Below, in pieces: positions 24,360 through 33,529 of a DNA stretch of 62,494 nt. Each line of letters begins with the position of its first letter. The stretch's first letter is position 1. Origin of the DNA: an uncultured Eubacteriales bacterium (GTDB taxonomy: Bacteria > Bacillota > Clostridia > Oscillospirales > CAG-272); assembly GCA_905201895.1 (NCBI GenBank), contig CAJKPX010000010.1, positions 1 through 62,494 on the forward strand, written 5' to 3'. A program made the position numbers and the translations under genes. The notes beneath the pieces were generated by a model that made no database searches, had not been told where the DNA came from, and worked only from the letters and a program-made list of their open reading frames with translations.

Positions 24360-26246
24360 TCATTTCTTTTGCAGCTGCTGCTTGTGGTATTGCAGCGTGT
24401 AGAGCTGATAGTAGCGCCCCTTTTGGCGGAGCAGCTCCTGATGGTTGCCCTGCTCGATGATCTCACCGTGGGAGAGCAGGATGATGTTGTCGGCGTGCTG
24501 AATGGTGGACAGACGGTGTGCCACGATCAGCATCGTGCCGATGTTCATCATCTTCTCAAGCGAATCCTGAATGAGCAGCTCTGTTTCGGTGTCGATGTTG
24601 GCGGTTGCCTCGTCGAGGATCATCACCGCGGGCTTGTGGATGATGGTGCGTGCAAAGGAGAGCAGCTGACGCTGACCAGCCGAGAAATTGTTTCCGCGCT
24701 CACGCACGATCTCGTCCAGCCCTCCGTCGAGCTTGTTGATAAAGCTGTCGGCATTCACGTAGCGGCAGGCGTCCATGATCTCCTCATCGCTCACGCCCTC
24801 CATATGCAGAATGATGTTTGAGCGGATAGTGCCCGAGAAGAGGAACACGTCCTGCAGCATCTGTCCGAAATGGCGGCGCAGGGATGCGATCTTGATCTTG
24901 CGGATGTTGATGCCGTCGATCAGAATTTCGCCCTTCTGAATGTCGTAGTTGCGGCAGATAAGCGAGAGGATGGTGGATTTACCCGAGCCCGTGGAGCCAA
25001 CGAAGGCAACGGTCTCCTTGGGGCTGATGTGGAAGGAAACTCCCTTGAGCACCCATTCGTCGGGCACGTAGGAGAACCACACGTCGCGGAACTCGATCTC
25101 ACCGCGCACCTCATCGAGCTCGATCGCGTCGGGATCGTCCACCACGATGGGCTGCATGTCGAGGATGGTGAAGATTTTTTCCGCCGAGGCGAATGCCGAC
25201 TGCAGCCAGTTGAACTGCTCGGCAAGGCTCTGAATGGGGTTATAGAACTTGGAGATATACATGTAGAAGGTCACGATCGTGCCGCTGGTGAGCACCTGAC
25301 CGAGAAACTCCACGTCGCGGATATAGCCTCTGCCGCCGAGATAAAGCAGGCAGAGCACCGAGGAGATATAGAGCATGTAGACCACGGGGCGGAAGATGCC
25401 GAACACGAAGATCTGATTTTGCTTAGCGCGCGCGAGCTTCCGGCTCTTTTCGGTAAAGTCGCGCATCTTGTGCTCCTCGCGATTGAAGATCTGCGTGATT
25501 TTGATACCCGAGAGATTTTCCGAGAGATAGGTGTTGATGTCGGTGGTGCCGTCCTTAACGCGGCGGTATGCGCGGCGCGAGAACTTGCGGAAGATCACCG
25601 TAAAGAGCACGATAAAGGGCACGAAGCAGAGCACCATGAGGGTGAGCTGATAGTTGAGCAGGAGCATGGCAACCAGCACGCCCACGATCACAAAGCAGTT
25701 CTTGAGCAGGTTGACCAGAATGTTGGTAAAGAGCATCGAGATTGCGTTGGTATCGTTGGTCACGCGCGTGACGAGCTTACCGACGGGGATTTGATTGAGC
25801 TGCTCGTGCGAGAGGCTCTCGATGTGACGGAACAGGTCCTCGCGGATTTCCGAGAGGATGCGCTGTCCGGTCTTTTGCAGCACGATGCTCTGCACGTAGG
25901 TGCAAACCAGCGAGACGGCAAGAAAGACAACGTAAATCGCAACCGAGCGATAGAGGGTGGGGAGCGCAAACTGCCCCTTGACGGTTTCCTCGATCGAGCC
26001 GATGATCAGAGGGGCAACGATATCGTAGGCGATCGAGACGATCATCACGATGCCAACGAACAAAAAGCTTTTCCAATGCGGCTTGGCGTAGGTGAGCAGG
26101 CGACGAACGATCTCGCTGTCCTTCATGTTGCGGTCAAAGCCGATCGCCTCCTTTTTGTTTTTCATCGTAGCGTAGGCAACGATGAAAAGGAGCGAGAGGG
26201 TGCCGATGATGGCGCCGAGGATGAGGATGGGATAAAATTCACGCAT
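24360..26246 (-). CDS. Heterodimeric ABC exporter, catalytic subunit
   Basis: ABC half-transporter of 628 residues: an extra N-terminal hydrophobic segment, six membrane helices, then an ATPase domain. Walker A is 'GSTGSGKST', the signature is an unusual 'FSAGQRQ', Walker B plus Glu is 'MILDEATANID', and the switch His is in 'VAHRLSTI'. It therefore carries the hydrolysing residues, while its partner has an Asp substitution. I chose the ATG at 26246, behind AAGGAG, which overlaps the partner's last codons. Substrate unknown; the family exports drugs, lipids and peptides. Confidence 0.9.
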   Translation of the reverse strand: MREFYPILILGAIIGTLSLLFIVAYATMKNKKEAIGFDRNMKDSEIVRRLLTYAKPHWKSFLFVGIVMIVSIAYDIVAPLIIGSIEETVKGQFALPTLYRSVAIYVVFLAVSLVCTYVQSIVLQKTGQRILSEIREDLFRHIESLSHEQLNQIPVGKLVTRVTNDTNAISMLFTNILVNLLKNCFVIVGVLVAMLLLNYQLTLMVLCFVPFIVLFTVIFRKFSRRAYRRVKDGTTDINTYLSENLSGIKITQIFNREEHKMRDFTEKSRKLARAKQNQIFVFGIFRPVVYMLYISSVLCLLYLGGRGYIRDVEFLGQVLTSGTIVTFYMYISKFYNPIQSLAEQFNWLQSAFASAEKIFTILDMQPIVVDDPDAIELDEVRGEIEFRDVWFSYVPDEWVLKGVSFHISPKETVAFVGSTGSGKSTILSLICRNYDIQKGEILIDGINIRKIKIASLRRHFGQMLQDVFLFSGTIRSNIILHMEGVSDEEIMDACRYVNADSFINKLDGGLDEIVRERGNNFSAGQRQLLSFARTIIHKPAVMILDEATANIDTETELLIQDSLEKMMNIGTMLIVAHRLSTIQHADNIILLSHGEIIEQGNHQELLRQKGRYYQLYTLQYHKQQLQKK

Positions 26247-28020
26247 TTTCGTTTGCTCCTTCCTCCTCAAGCTTTTGCAGATCGACCATGCGGCGGTAAT
26301 CGGGGCAGGTCTCGCAAAGCTCGGCGTGTGTACCGACGGCGATCAGGCGACCGTCGTCGATGAAAACGATCTTGTCCATTTTTTCAATGGTGGAGATGCG
26401 GTGCGCGATCAGGATCGTGGTGCGACCCACGCGCGTGCGACGCAGATTTTCGAGGATGCTCTTTTCGGTTTTTGTGTCAACCGCCGAAACCGAATCGTCG
26501 AGGATCAGAATGGGGGCGTTCTTCATCAGGGCACGCGCGATCGAGATGCGCTGCTTCTGACCGCCCGAAACGGTGACGCCTCGCTCACCGAGCACGGTTT
26601 CGTACTGATCCTGAAATTCCGCGATGTTGCTATGTACGTCGGCAAGTTCTGCCGCCTCACGTACGGCGTCGGAGTCGATCTCATCAACGCCGAAGGCGAT
26701 GTTGTTCGTGATGGTGTCGCTGAACAGGAAATTATCCTGCGGAACGTATGCGGATGCTGCACGGACCTGTCGGATCGGGATGCTGTTGACGTCGTGCCCG
26801 TCGACGAAAAGCGTACCGTCGGGAACGTTGTAGGTGCGCAGAATCAGGTCAACGAGCGTGGTCTTGCCCGCTCCCGTTTTGCCTACCAGACCCACGTTCT
26901 CGCCCGCACGGATGGTAAAGGAGATATCCTTCAGCGCGTCAAATTCGCCGTCCGGATAGCGGAATGTGAGACCGCGAAATTCAATATCGCCGCGGATTTC
27001 TTCGATTTCCTGCACGTCGGGGCGGTCAACCACGTCGCATTTTGCGTCGAGCAGCTCGCTGATGCGTGCAAGCGACGCCTTGCCGCGCGACGCCATCTCG
27101 ATCAGCTCGGAGACCGCCATCACGGGCCAGACCACTGCGGTGAAATATCCGATGAACTCCACGAGCTGTCCCGCGTTGAATTCACCCTTCCAGACGAGGA
27201 ATCCGCCGTAGCCGAGGATCACGGCAACCACCGACTCGACGAACAGCGTCACGCAGATGTGCAGCAGCACCGAGGTTCTGGTGTAGTCCACGTTCGCGTG
27301 CTCGTTTTTGCGGTTGAGCTTGTTGAATGCCATCAGCTCGAGCGTTTCCTTGACGAATGCCTTGATCACCGCGATGCCCGAGAAGCTCTCCTGCGAGAAA
27401 TCCGAAAGATCGGAGAACGCTGCCTGTCGCACGTCCCATTTTTTCATCAGGTGGTTGCCAACCACGGTGGCTGCAACGAGCAGAAATGCCATCGGGATCA
27501 TCGAAAGCAGGGTGAGCAGGGGGTCCATGCGGTACATCTTCACCACCGCCAGCACACCGAGAAAGAGTGCGTCAAAGAGCATCAGAATGCCCGAGCCGAA
27601 GCAATCCTGCACGGTTTCGAGATCGTTGGTAAAGAGCGACATCATGTTTCCAACCTTGTTGACCTGGTAATATTGGCGCGAGAGGTTCTTGCAGTGGTCA
27701 AACATGCGGTTGCGAAGGTCGGTTTCCACGCGGATGCCCGAGCCGAAGAAGCAGATGCGCCACAGGAAACGCCCCACCACCATCACCAGGATGATGACGA
27801 TCAGGGGCAGGCAGATGCGATCGAGCAGAAAGCTCATGTCGAAGGTATGGAGCACGCCGTCCACCTCGACCACGCCGTTGTTCATGCCATTGATCACCAT
27901 CTGGTAGAGCTCGGGCACGAGCAGCTGGAAATAGTCGATCACGATCAGGGCGATCAGACCCAGGAGAAGCACGGGGCTGTATCGCAGATAGTATCGGTTG
28001 ATATGCCTTCCGAATATCAT
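26239..28020 (-). CDS. Heterodimeric ABC exporter, degenerate-site subunit
   Basis: A 593-residue ABC half-transporter cotranscribed with and overlapping the next gene. Walker A is 'GKTGAGKTT' and the signature is a canonical 'VSGGQKQR'. The catalytic Glu after Walker B is Asp ('LILDDSVSAVD'), while the switch His is kept ('IAHRIST'). A consensus TTGACA-17-TATAAT promoter lies 36 nt upstream, so the pair should be well expressed. Confidence 0.92.
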   Translation of the reverse strand: MIFGRHINRYYLRYSPVLLLGLIALIVIDYFQLLVPELYQMVINGMNNGVVEVDGVLHTFDMSFLLDRICLPLIVIILVMVVGRFLWRICFFGSGIRVETDLRNRMFDHCKNLSRQYYQVNKVGNMMSLFTNDLETVQDCFGSGILMLFDALFLGVLAVVKMYRMDPLLTLLSMIPMAFLLVAATVVGNHLMKKWDVRQAAFSDLSDFSQESFSGIAVIKAFVKETLELMAFNKLNRKNEHANVDYTRTSVLLHICVTLFVESVVAVILGYGGFLVWKGEFNAGQLVEFIGYFTAVVWPVMAVSELIEMASRGKASLARISELLDAKCDVVDRPDVQEIEEIRGDIEFRGLTFRYPDGEFDALKDISFTIRAGENVGLVGKTGAGKTTLVDLILRTYNVPDGTLFVDGHDVNSIPIRQVRAASAYVPQDNFLFSDTITNNIAFGVDEIDSDAVREAAELADVHSNIAEFQDQYETVLGERGVTVSGGQKQRISIARALMKNAPILILDDSVSAVDTKTEKSILENLRRTRVGRTTILIAHRISTIEKMDKIVFIDDGRLIAVGTHAELCETCPDYRRMVDLQKLEEEGANENA

Positions 28021-28056
28021 TTTGGCAAATCCTCCTTGTTTTTTAGACTAAATTTT

Positions 28057-28085
28057 ATTATAACATATATCATACGGTTTGTCAA
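28057..28085 (-). promoter_or_regulatory. Consensus promoter of the second ABC exporter operon
   Basis: Minus strand TTGACA (28080-28085), 17-bp spacer, TATAAT (28057-28062). It is divergent from the rnf promoter 120 bp away. Confidence 0.8.
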
Positions 28086-28207
28086 AGCATTTTTTGCCGT
28101 TTTCGACATTGTTAGAAAAAAGTTCACATTATTAATCGAAAAAGCGCCTCGGATGGGCAAAAAAGAATGACAAAAAAATAACGATACGTGATTAGGGTTT
28201 GAAAGGA

Positions 28208-28236
28208 TTGACAAAGGGCGTTTTTTGTATTATAAT
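28208..28236 (+). promoter_or_regulatory. Consensus promoter of the rnf operon
   Basis: TTGACA (28208-28213), 17-bp spacer, TATAAT (28231-28236), with a second TATAAT at 28241-28246. The leader to rnfC is about 60 nt. Confidence 0.8.
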
Positions 28237-28306
28237 GTATTATAATATTCTTGCATTCGGAGACGCGCAACGCGCGTCGACGTTAACGGAAAGGAATGAG
28301 TGAGCC

Positions 28307-29623
28307 TTGAAATTTACTTTTCGGGGAGGAACACACCTCCATGAACATAAGGAGGCGGCAACGGCTGCAACCGTTCGTCTGCCCGAGCCTGCCACCGTTT
28401 CGATCCCCCTCTCGCAGCACATCGGTGCGCATGCCGATCCGATCGTTGCGGTGGGCGACGAGGTTAAGGTTGGTCAGGTGATCGGCGTGATCAACGCGGG
28501 GCTGGGCTGCCCCGTTCACGCAAGCGTTTCGGGAAAGGTGCGGCAGATCGTCACGCGCCACGATGCGCGCGGCGTGCCGATCCGCAACGTCGTGATCGAA
28601 AATGACGGACTGCACACCTGGGATCCCACCGTCAAGCCCTGGCACAAGCCACTTGAGGAAACAAGCGCAGCGGAGATCGTTGACATCGTTCGCCGTGCGG
28701 GCATCAGCGGTCTTGGCGGCGCAACCTTTCCCACCTATGCAAAGCTGCAAGGGGCGATCGGAAAGGCGCGCACCGTAATTATCAACTGTGCCGAGTGTGA
28801 GCCCTATATCACGGCAAACCACCGTCTGCTGCTTGAGAGAGGTGAGACGGTTGTGGACGGGCTTACGATCGTGATGCACGCGCTGGGTGCCGACGAGGGC
28901 ATTCTCGCCGTGGAGGACAACAAGCCCGATGCGATCAGGCTTTTGCGCGGCCTTCTTGCCGAGAGGGGTGATAAGCGCATCCGCCTGTGCGAGATGAAAA
29001 CCAAATATCCGCAGGGCGACGAGCGCCAGATTATTTACGCGCTGATGCGCCGCGAGATTCCCGCGGGCAAGCTGCCTGCCGACGTTGGCTGCATCATCCT
29101 CAATGCCGAGACATCCTCCGCGATTTCGCGTGCCTTCCGCCGCGGTCTGCCGCTGGTGAGCCGCATCGTCACGGTTGCGGGCGACTGCATCGAAAAGCCG
29201 CAAAACGTCCGCGCACCGCTCGGCGTTTCGCTGCGCGAGGTCATCGACTTTTGCGGTGGATGCGTTAAGCCGATCAAAAAGATCGTGAGCGGAGGCCCGA
29301 TGATGGGGCAGGCGCAATGGGATATTGAGGCACCCGTCACCAAGGGCACCTCGGCAATTCTGGTCTTTTCTCCCGAATACGATGCGATCAACACCGAGCA
29401 CGGAGCCTGCATCCATTGCGGACAGTGCGTTGCCCATTGCCCGATGCATCTCATGCCCAACTATCTGACGCAGTACGCGCAGGCAAGACGCTACGACGAC
29501 GCAGCCGCAATGAACGTGATGAGCTGCGTGGAGTGCGGTACCTGTACCTACAATTGCCCCGCAGGCGTGCCGATCGTGCAGTACATCCGCGTGGCAAAGG
29601 GCGCCCTTCGCATGAAAAAATAA
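28307..29623 (+). CDS. rnfC: Rnf complex subunit C (NADH-interacting iron-sulfur protein)
   Basis: Peripheral subunit of the ion-translocating ferredoxin:NAD+ oxidoreductase, which passes electrons between NAD(H) and the membrane part. The 438 residues open with 'KFTFRGGTHLHEHKE', followed by the FMN/NADH-binding and SLBB-like regions ('AGISGLGGATFPTYAKL', 'INCAECEPYITANH'). Two 4Fe-4S sites are at about 367 ('CIHCGQCVAHCP') and 407 ('CVECGTCTYNCP'). Translation probably starts at TTG 28307 behind AAAGGA, since the nearby ATG at 28296 runs into a stop after four codons. First gene of rnfCDGEAB. Confidence 0.94.
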   Translation: MKFTFRGGTHLHEHKEAATAATVRLPEPATVSIPLSQHIGAHADPIVAVGDEVKVGQVIGVINAGLGCPVHASVSGKVRQIVTRHDARGVPIRNVVIENDGLHTWDPTVKPWHKPLEETSAAEIVDIVRRAGISGLGGATFPTYAKLQGAIGKARTVIINCAECEPYITANHRLLLERGETVVDGLTIVMHALGADEGILAVEDNKPDAIRLLRGLLAERGDKRIRLCEMKTKYPQGDERQIIYALMRREIPAGKLPADVGCIILNAETSSAISRAFRRGLPLVSRIVTVAGDCIEKPQNVRAPLGVSLREVIDFCGGCVKPIKKIVSGGPMMGQAQWDIEAPVTKGTSAILVFSPEYDAINTEHGACIHCGQCVAHCPMHLMPNYLTQYAQARRYDDAAAMNVMSCVECGTCTYNCPAGVPIVQYIRVAKGALRMKK

Positions 29624-29650
29624 CGCTTTGCTTGGAAAGGAAAGAACCCA

Positions 29651-30667
29651 ATGGATTCGAAATTGACACAGGCGGCAGCGCCCGACCTGCTTACCGTTTC
29701 GCCCTCTCCCCATGCGCGGCGCGGTGTCACAACGGCTTCTGTGATGAAGGACGTTCTGATCGCGCTTTTGCCCGCAACGGTGTGGGGCATCTACGTATTC
29801 GGCATCCGTGCCGCGCTGGTGGTGCTCACCTGCGTGGTGGCGTCGGTTGTCTTTGAGGCGCTCACGCAGCTTCTGCTCCGACGCACCGTAACGATTGCGG
29901 ATTGCTCCGCCGCCGTCACGGGTCTCTTGCTCGGACTCAACCTCTCTCCCGCCGATCCGTTCTACGTTCCGATCATCGGCTCTGCCTTTGCCATCATCGT
30001 GGTCAAGCAGCTTTTCGGCGGTATCGGCAAGAACGTGATGAACCCCGCGCTGGCGGCGCGCGTGTTCCTCATGCTTGCGTGGACAGGTGAGATGACGCTT
30101 TTCCCTGCGGCGTACGATCGCGTGGGACTCGGTGTCGACGCCGTGGCGTCGGCAACTCCTCTGATCGCGCTTAAGCAGGGCGCGCTCCCCTCGGAGTCAC
30201 TGTTTGATCTGTTCCTCGGTCGCACGGGCGGCTGCATCGGTGAGATTTCGGTGCTCCTGCTGCTCGTCGGCGGCGTTTATCTGCTCGTTCGTCGCGTGAT
30301 CGCGTGGCACATTCCCGTGTCCTTCCTCGGCACGGTCGCGCTCCTGACCCTCCTGTTCCCGCAGGGTGGGGTGGACCGCATCGACTTCATGCTCGCCTCG
30401 CTCTGCAGCGGAGGTCTCATGCTCGGCGCGCTTTTCATGGCAACCGACTACGTTACCTCTCCCGTCACCCCCGTCGGCAGACTGATCTTCGGCGCGGGTT
30501 GCGGCGCTTTGGTGGTGTTCCTGCGTTACTTTTCGGGCTACAACGAGGGCGTTTCCTTTGCAATCCTGATTATGAACGCTCTGGTGTGGTATCTTGATAT
30601 GGCAACCAAGCCTCGCGTGTTCGGTAAGAAACGCCGCGAGGGCAAAAAGAAGAAAGCGGGGGTGTGA
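29651..30667 (+). CDS. rnfD: Rnf complex subunit D
   Basis: Integral membrane subunit, 338 residues with about ten hydrophobic segments. It carries the covalent flavin motif 'ASATP', with Thr169 the expected FMN attachment site. It is homologous to NqrB. The ATG follows GGAAAGGAAAG, and the stop overlaps the rnfG start as GTGA. Confidence 0.94.
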   Translation: MDSKLTQAAAPDLLTVSPSPHARRGVTTASVMKDVLIALLPATVWGIYVFGIRAALVVLTCVVASVVFEALTQLLLRRTVTIADCSAAVTGLLLGLNLSPADPFYVPIIGSAFAIIVVKQLFGGIGKNVMNPALAARVFLMLAWTGEMTLFPAAYDRVGLGVDAVASATPLIALKQGALPSESLFDLFLGRTGGCIGEISVLLLLVGGVYLLVRRVIAWHIPVSFLGTVALLTLLFPQGGVDRIDFMLASLCSGGLMLGALFMATDYVTSPVTPVGRLIFGAGCGALVVFLRYFSGYNEGVSFAILIMNALVWYLDMATKPRVFGKKRREGKKKKAGV

Positions 30668-31233
30668 CCGTGGAACAAACGAAACGAAACGCATGGCTCC
30701 CCATGCTCACGGTCGGGCTCAAGCTGCTCCTGATCTGCACCGTGATCGCAGGTCTTGTTTCCTTTTGCTACGCCCTGACCTTTGATGCTTATGAAAAGAA
30801 TTTGCAGGAAAAGCGCAACCGTGCGGTCAGCTCGATCTTTGAGCGCGACGGTCTGGCTTGCGAGGTGCTCTCCGAGGACGGCAAAACAATCGTTTACGAG
30901 GTGTCCGAAAACGGCGCTGCGGTCGGCTACTGCGTGGAGGTCAGCAGCGGTGGCTTCGGCGGTGACGTTGCGGTGATGGTTGGCTACAACGCTGATATGA
31001 CGGTGTGCGGCGTGAGCATTCTTTCGCACTCCGAGACCCCGGGCCTCGGTGCTCGCGTAACCGAGGACTTCTTCCTCGCTCAATTTGAGGGGCAGAGCGG
31101 AGCGCTTGTGCTCGGCTCCGACGTGGATGCCATTTCGGGCGCCACGATCAGCTCGCGTGCGGTGACAGACGGTGTGAATCTTGCCACCGAGACTCTGACC
31201 AAGCTTTTGCAATCGAAAGGAGGTGCGGCATGA
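30664..31233 (+). CDS. rnfG: Rnf complex subunit G
   Basis: Single-span subunit whose extracytoplasmic domain carries covalent FMN: an N-terminal membrane helix (about 14-40), then an FMN-binding domain with 'ETPGLGARV' and 'SGATISSRAVTDGV', Thr161 being the expected flavin attachment. 189 residues. The probable start is GTG 30664 overlapping the rnfD stop; a second in-frame GTG two codons on is an alternative. Confidence 0.93.
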   Translation: MTVEQTKRNAWLPMLTVGLKLLLICTVIAGLVSFCYALTFDAYEKNLQEKRNRAVSSIFERDGLACEVLSEDGKTIVYEVSENGAAVGYCVEVSSGGFGGDVAVMVGYNADMTVCGVSILSHSETPGLGARVTEDFFLAQFEGQSGALVLGSDVDAISGATISSRAVTDGVNLATETLTKLLQSKGGAA

Positions 31234-31925
31234 AGCAACTGATCCGACAGCTGCGAGAGGGACTTCTCGATAATAACCCCTCGCTCGTTCAGCTTCTGGG
31301 CATGTGCCCCCTGCTTGCCACAACCACCTCGCTCACCAATGCGGTGGGTATGGGTGCGGCGGCAACCGTGGTACTTATCTGCTCCAACCTCTTTATCTCG
31401 CTCCTGCGCAAATTCATTCCCTCGCAGGTGCGCATCGCCGCCTACATCGTCATCATCTCGGGATTTGTCACGGCGGTGGAGCTGCTCATGCGTGCATACT
31501 TCTTCTCGCTCTATGAGTCGCTTGGACTGTTCATCCCCCTGATCGTGGTCAACTGCATCATTCTGGCGCGCGCCGAGGCGTTTGCATCGAAAAATTCGCC
31601 TCTGCCCAGCGTGATCGACGGCGTTGCCATGGGTTTGGGACTCACCTTTGCGCTCTGTCTCGTTGCCCTGGTGCGCGAGCTGCTCGGCGCGGGTTCGATC
31701 TACGGGTTCCGCATTCTTCCCGAGGCGTATCCCGAAATGACGGTCTTTATCCTGCCCGCAGGCGCGTTCCTCACGCTCGGCTTCGTGATCGCCGCGGTGC
31801 AGAAGATCCGCAACTCGGTTTCCGACCGCGCAAGAGCGCGTGAGATTGAGGAAAACCGCCGCGATGCGGCAGGCGCCGATGCCAACGGCGAAACAGAAAA
31901 AATCGAGGAGGTTGACGCGGTATGA
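31230..31925 (+). CDS. rnfE: Rnf complex subunit E
   Basis: Six-helix membrane subunit, 231 residues, paralogous to RnfA. It contains 'NPSLVQLLGMCPLLATTTS' early and the conserved half-helix Cys region. A polar tail of about 35 residues follows the last helix. The ATG overlaps the rnfG stop behind GGAGGTG. Confidence 0.93.
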   Translation: MKQLIRQLREGLLDNNPSLVQLLGMCPLLATTTSLTNAVGMGAAATVVLICSNLFISLLRKFIPSQVRIAAYIVIISGFVTAVELLMRAYFFSLYESLGLFIPLIVVNCIILARAEAFASKNSPLPSVIDGVAMGLGLTFALCLVALVRELLGAGSIYGFRILPEAYPEMTVFILPAGAFLTLGFVIAAVQKIRNSVSDRARAREIEENRRDAAGADANGETEKIEEVDAV

Positions 31926-32506
31926 GCTTTGGTAGCGTTCTTTTGATGATGTTCTCCGCGATCCTCGTGGAAAACTTTATTTTCTCAAAATTCTACGGAT
32001 GCTGTCCCTTCCTCGGGGTTTCCGAGCATCCCGACACCGCGCTCGGCATGGGCATGGCTGTCACCTTCGTTATGACTGTTTCGGGCGCTGTTACCTGGGC
32101 GGTTTATGAGTTTTTGCTTGAGCCGTTCGGTCTGGAATATCTCAAAACCGTTGCGTTCATTCTCGTGATTGCGGCTCTGGTGCAGTTTATCGAGATGTTC
32201 CTGCGTCGATTCATTCCCTCGCTTTACAGTGCACTCGGCATCTATCTGCCGCTGATTACCACCAACTGTGCAGTGCTCAGCTCGGCGCTCCTGATCGTGC
32301 AGAAGGACTACAATTTCATCGAAGCGGTCTGCTTCGGTTTTTCGGCGGCACTCGGATTTACGCTTGCCATCACGGTGTTTGCGGGCGTGCGCTCGCGCAT
32401 GCAGAATGCCGATCCGCCCCGCGCGTTCCGAGGCTTTCCACTTACGCTGATCACGGCGGGACTGCTTGCGATGGCGTTTTCCTGCTTCTCGGGCGTGAAG
32501 CTCTGA
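31922..32506 (+). CDS. rnfA: Rnf complex subunit A
   Basis: Six-helix membrane subunit, 194 residues, opening 'LVENFIFSKFYGCCPFLGVSE', with a second conserved Cys in 'LITTNCAVL'. RnfA and RnfE pack as inverted paralogues around an iron-sulfur centre. The start overlaps the rnfE stop. Confidence 0.94.
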   Translation: MSFGSVLLMMFSAILVENFIFSKFYGCCPFLGVSEHPDTALGMGMAVTFVMTVSGAVTWAVYEFLLEPFGLEYLKTVAFILVIAALVQFIEMFLRRFIPSLYSALGIYLPLITTNCAVLSSALLIVQKDYNFIEAVCFGFSAALGFTLAITVFAGVRSRMQNADPPRAFRGFPLTLITAGLLAMAFSCFSGVKL

Positions 32507-32530
32507 TTCGGCGAGGAAAGGAGAGGTAAC

Positions 32531-33325
32531 ATGGAATTTACAGACGTTTTGATCCCTGCGGCGATCTTTGCGGCGCTCGGAATTGTGTTCGGTGTTCTGC
32601 TTGCGGTGGCGTCCAAGGTCTTTGCCGTGAAAACCGACGAGCGCGTGCCCGAGATCATCGAATGTCTGCCCGGCGCAAATTGCGGCGGATGCGGCTTTTC
32701 GGGATGCGCGGCGCTGGCTGATGCGATCGTGAAGGGCGAGGCTGCCCCCAATGCCTGCAACGCCTGCAGCGTGGAGGGCATGCGACGGATCGGTGAGATC
32801 ATGGGAATGGAGGTTGCCGACCCCACTCCCATGTACGCGCGCGTGATGTGCTCGGGCAACTGCAAAACGGCGGTGTTCAAATACCGCTACGAGGGTGCGA
32901 CCGACTGCATTGCCGCAGAGCGTCTCGGAGGAGGCGACAAGGCGTGCCCCAACGGATGCATCGGACTCGGCACCTGCGTTGCAGCTTGCAGCTACGGTGC
33001 GATCACGGTGCAGGACGGCGTTGCCGTGATTGACCCCGCGAAATGTATCGGATGCGGTGCGTGTGCCGCGATCTGCCCCAAGCATATCATTTCTGTGATC
33101 CCCGTGAGCAGCAAATATGTGGTAGCCTGCCGCTCGGTTGAAAACGGTGCCACCACGCGCAAGCAATGCTCCGTGGGCTGCATTTCCTGCCGCATTTGTG
33201 AAAAGAATTGCCCCGCAGGCGCGATCACGGTCAACGATTTCGTTGCAACCATTGATCAGAGCAAATGCACGGGCTGTGGCATCTGCGCCGAGAAATGTCC
33301 GCGTAAGATCATCAAAAGCGTATAA
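32531..33325 (+). CDS. rnfB: Rnf complex subunit B (ferredoxin-interacting iron-sulfur protein)
   Basis: Electron-entry subunit, 264 residues: one N-terminal membrane helix, the Fe-S domain 'PGANCGGCGFSGC', then several cysteine clusters including two ferredoxin-type CxxCxxCxxxCP sites ('CIGCGACAAICP' and 'CTGCGICAEKCP') and a middle 'CISCRICEKNCP'. It receives electrons from reduced ferredoxin. Last gene of rnfCDGEAB, with a terminator 11 nt later. The presence of the complex implies ferredoxin-based energy conservation, with Na+ or H+ pumping not distinguishable here. Confidence 0.94.
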   Translation: MEFTDVLIPAAIFAALGIVFGVLLAVASKVFAVKTDERVPEIIECLPGANCGGCGFSGCAALADAIVKGEAAPNACNACSVEGMRRIGEIMGMEVADPTPMYARVMCSGNCKTAVFKYRYEGATDCIAAERLGGGDKACPNGCIGLGTCVAACSYGAITVQDGVAVIDPAKCIGCGACAAICPKHIISVIPVSSKYVVACRSVENGATTRKQCSVGCISCRICEKNCPAGAITVNDFVATIDQSKCTGCGICAEKCPRKIIKSV

Positions 33326-33336
33326 GGAGATCAATG

Positions 33337-33370
33337 GGTCTGCCTCATGCTTGTGGGCAGACCTCTTTTT
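33337..33370 (+). terminator. rnf operon terminator
   Basis: GGTCTGCC and GGCAGACC form an 8-bp stem with an 11-nt loop, followed by TCTTTTTTG. Confidence 0.85.
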
Positions 33371-33468
33371 TGCGCTTACGTCCTTGCTTTTGTTGCCAAT
33401 TTGCGCGGAGGTGAATTGTCGAAAACGCCGAACTTTTTGATACAGATGATAAAAAAGCGGCTAAAGAC

Positions 33469-33497
33469 TTGCACATCGGCGCATGCTATGTTATAAT
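33469..33497 (+). promoter_or_regulatory. Promoter of the acyltransferase gene
   Basis: TTGCAC (33469-33474), 17-bp spacer, TATAAT (33492-33497), 32 nt before the start codon. Confidence 0.7.
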
Positions 33498-33529
33498 TTG
33501 TTTACAAAGTTCAAAAAGAGGATGGAGCT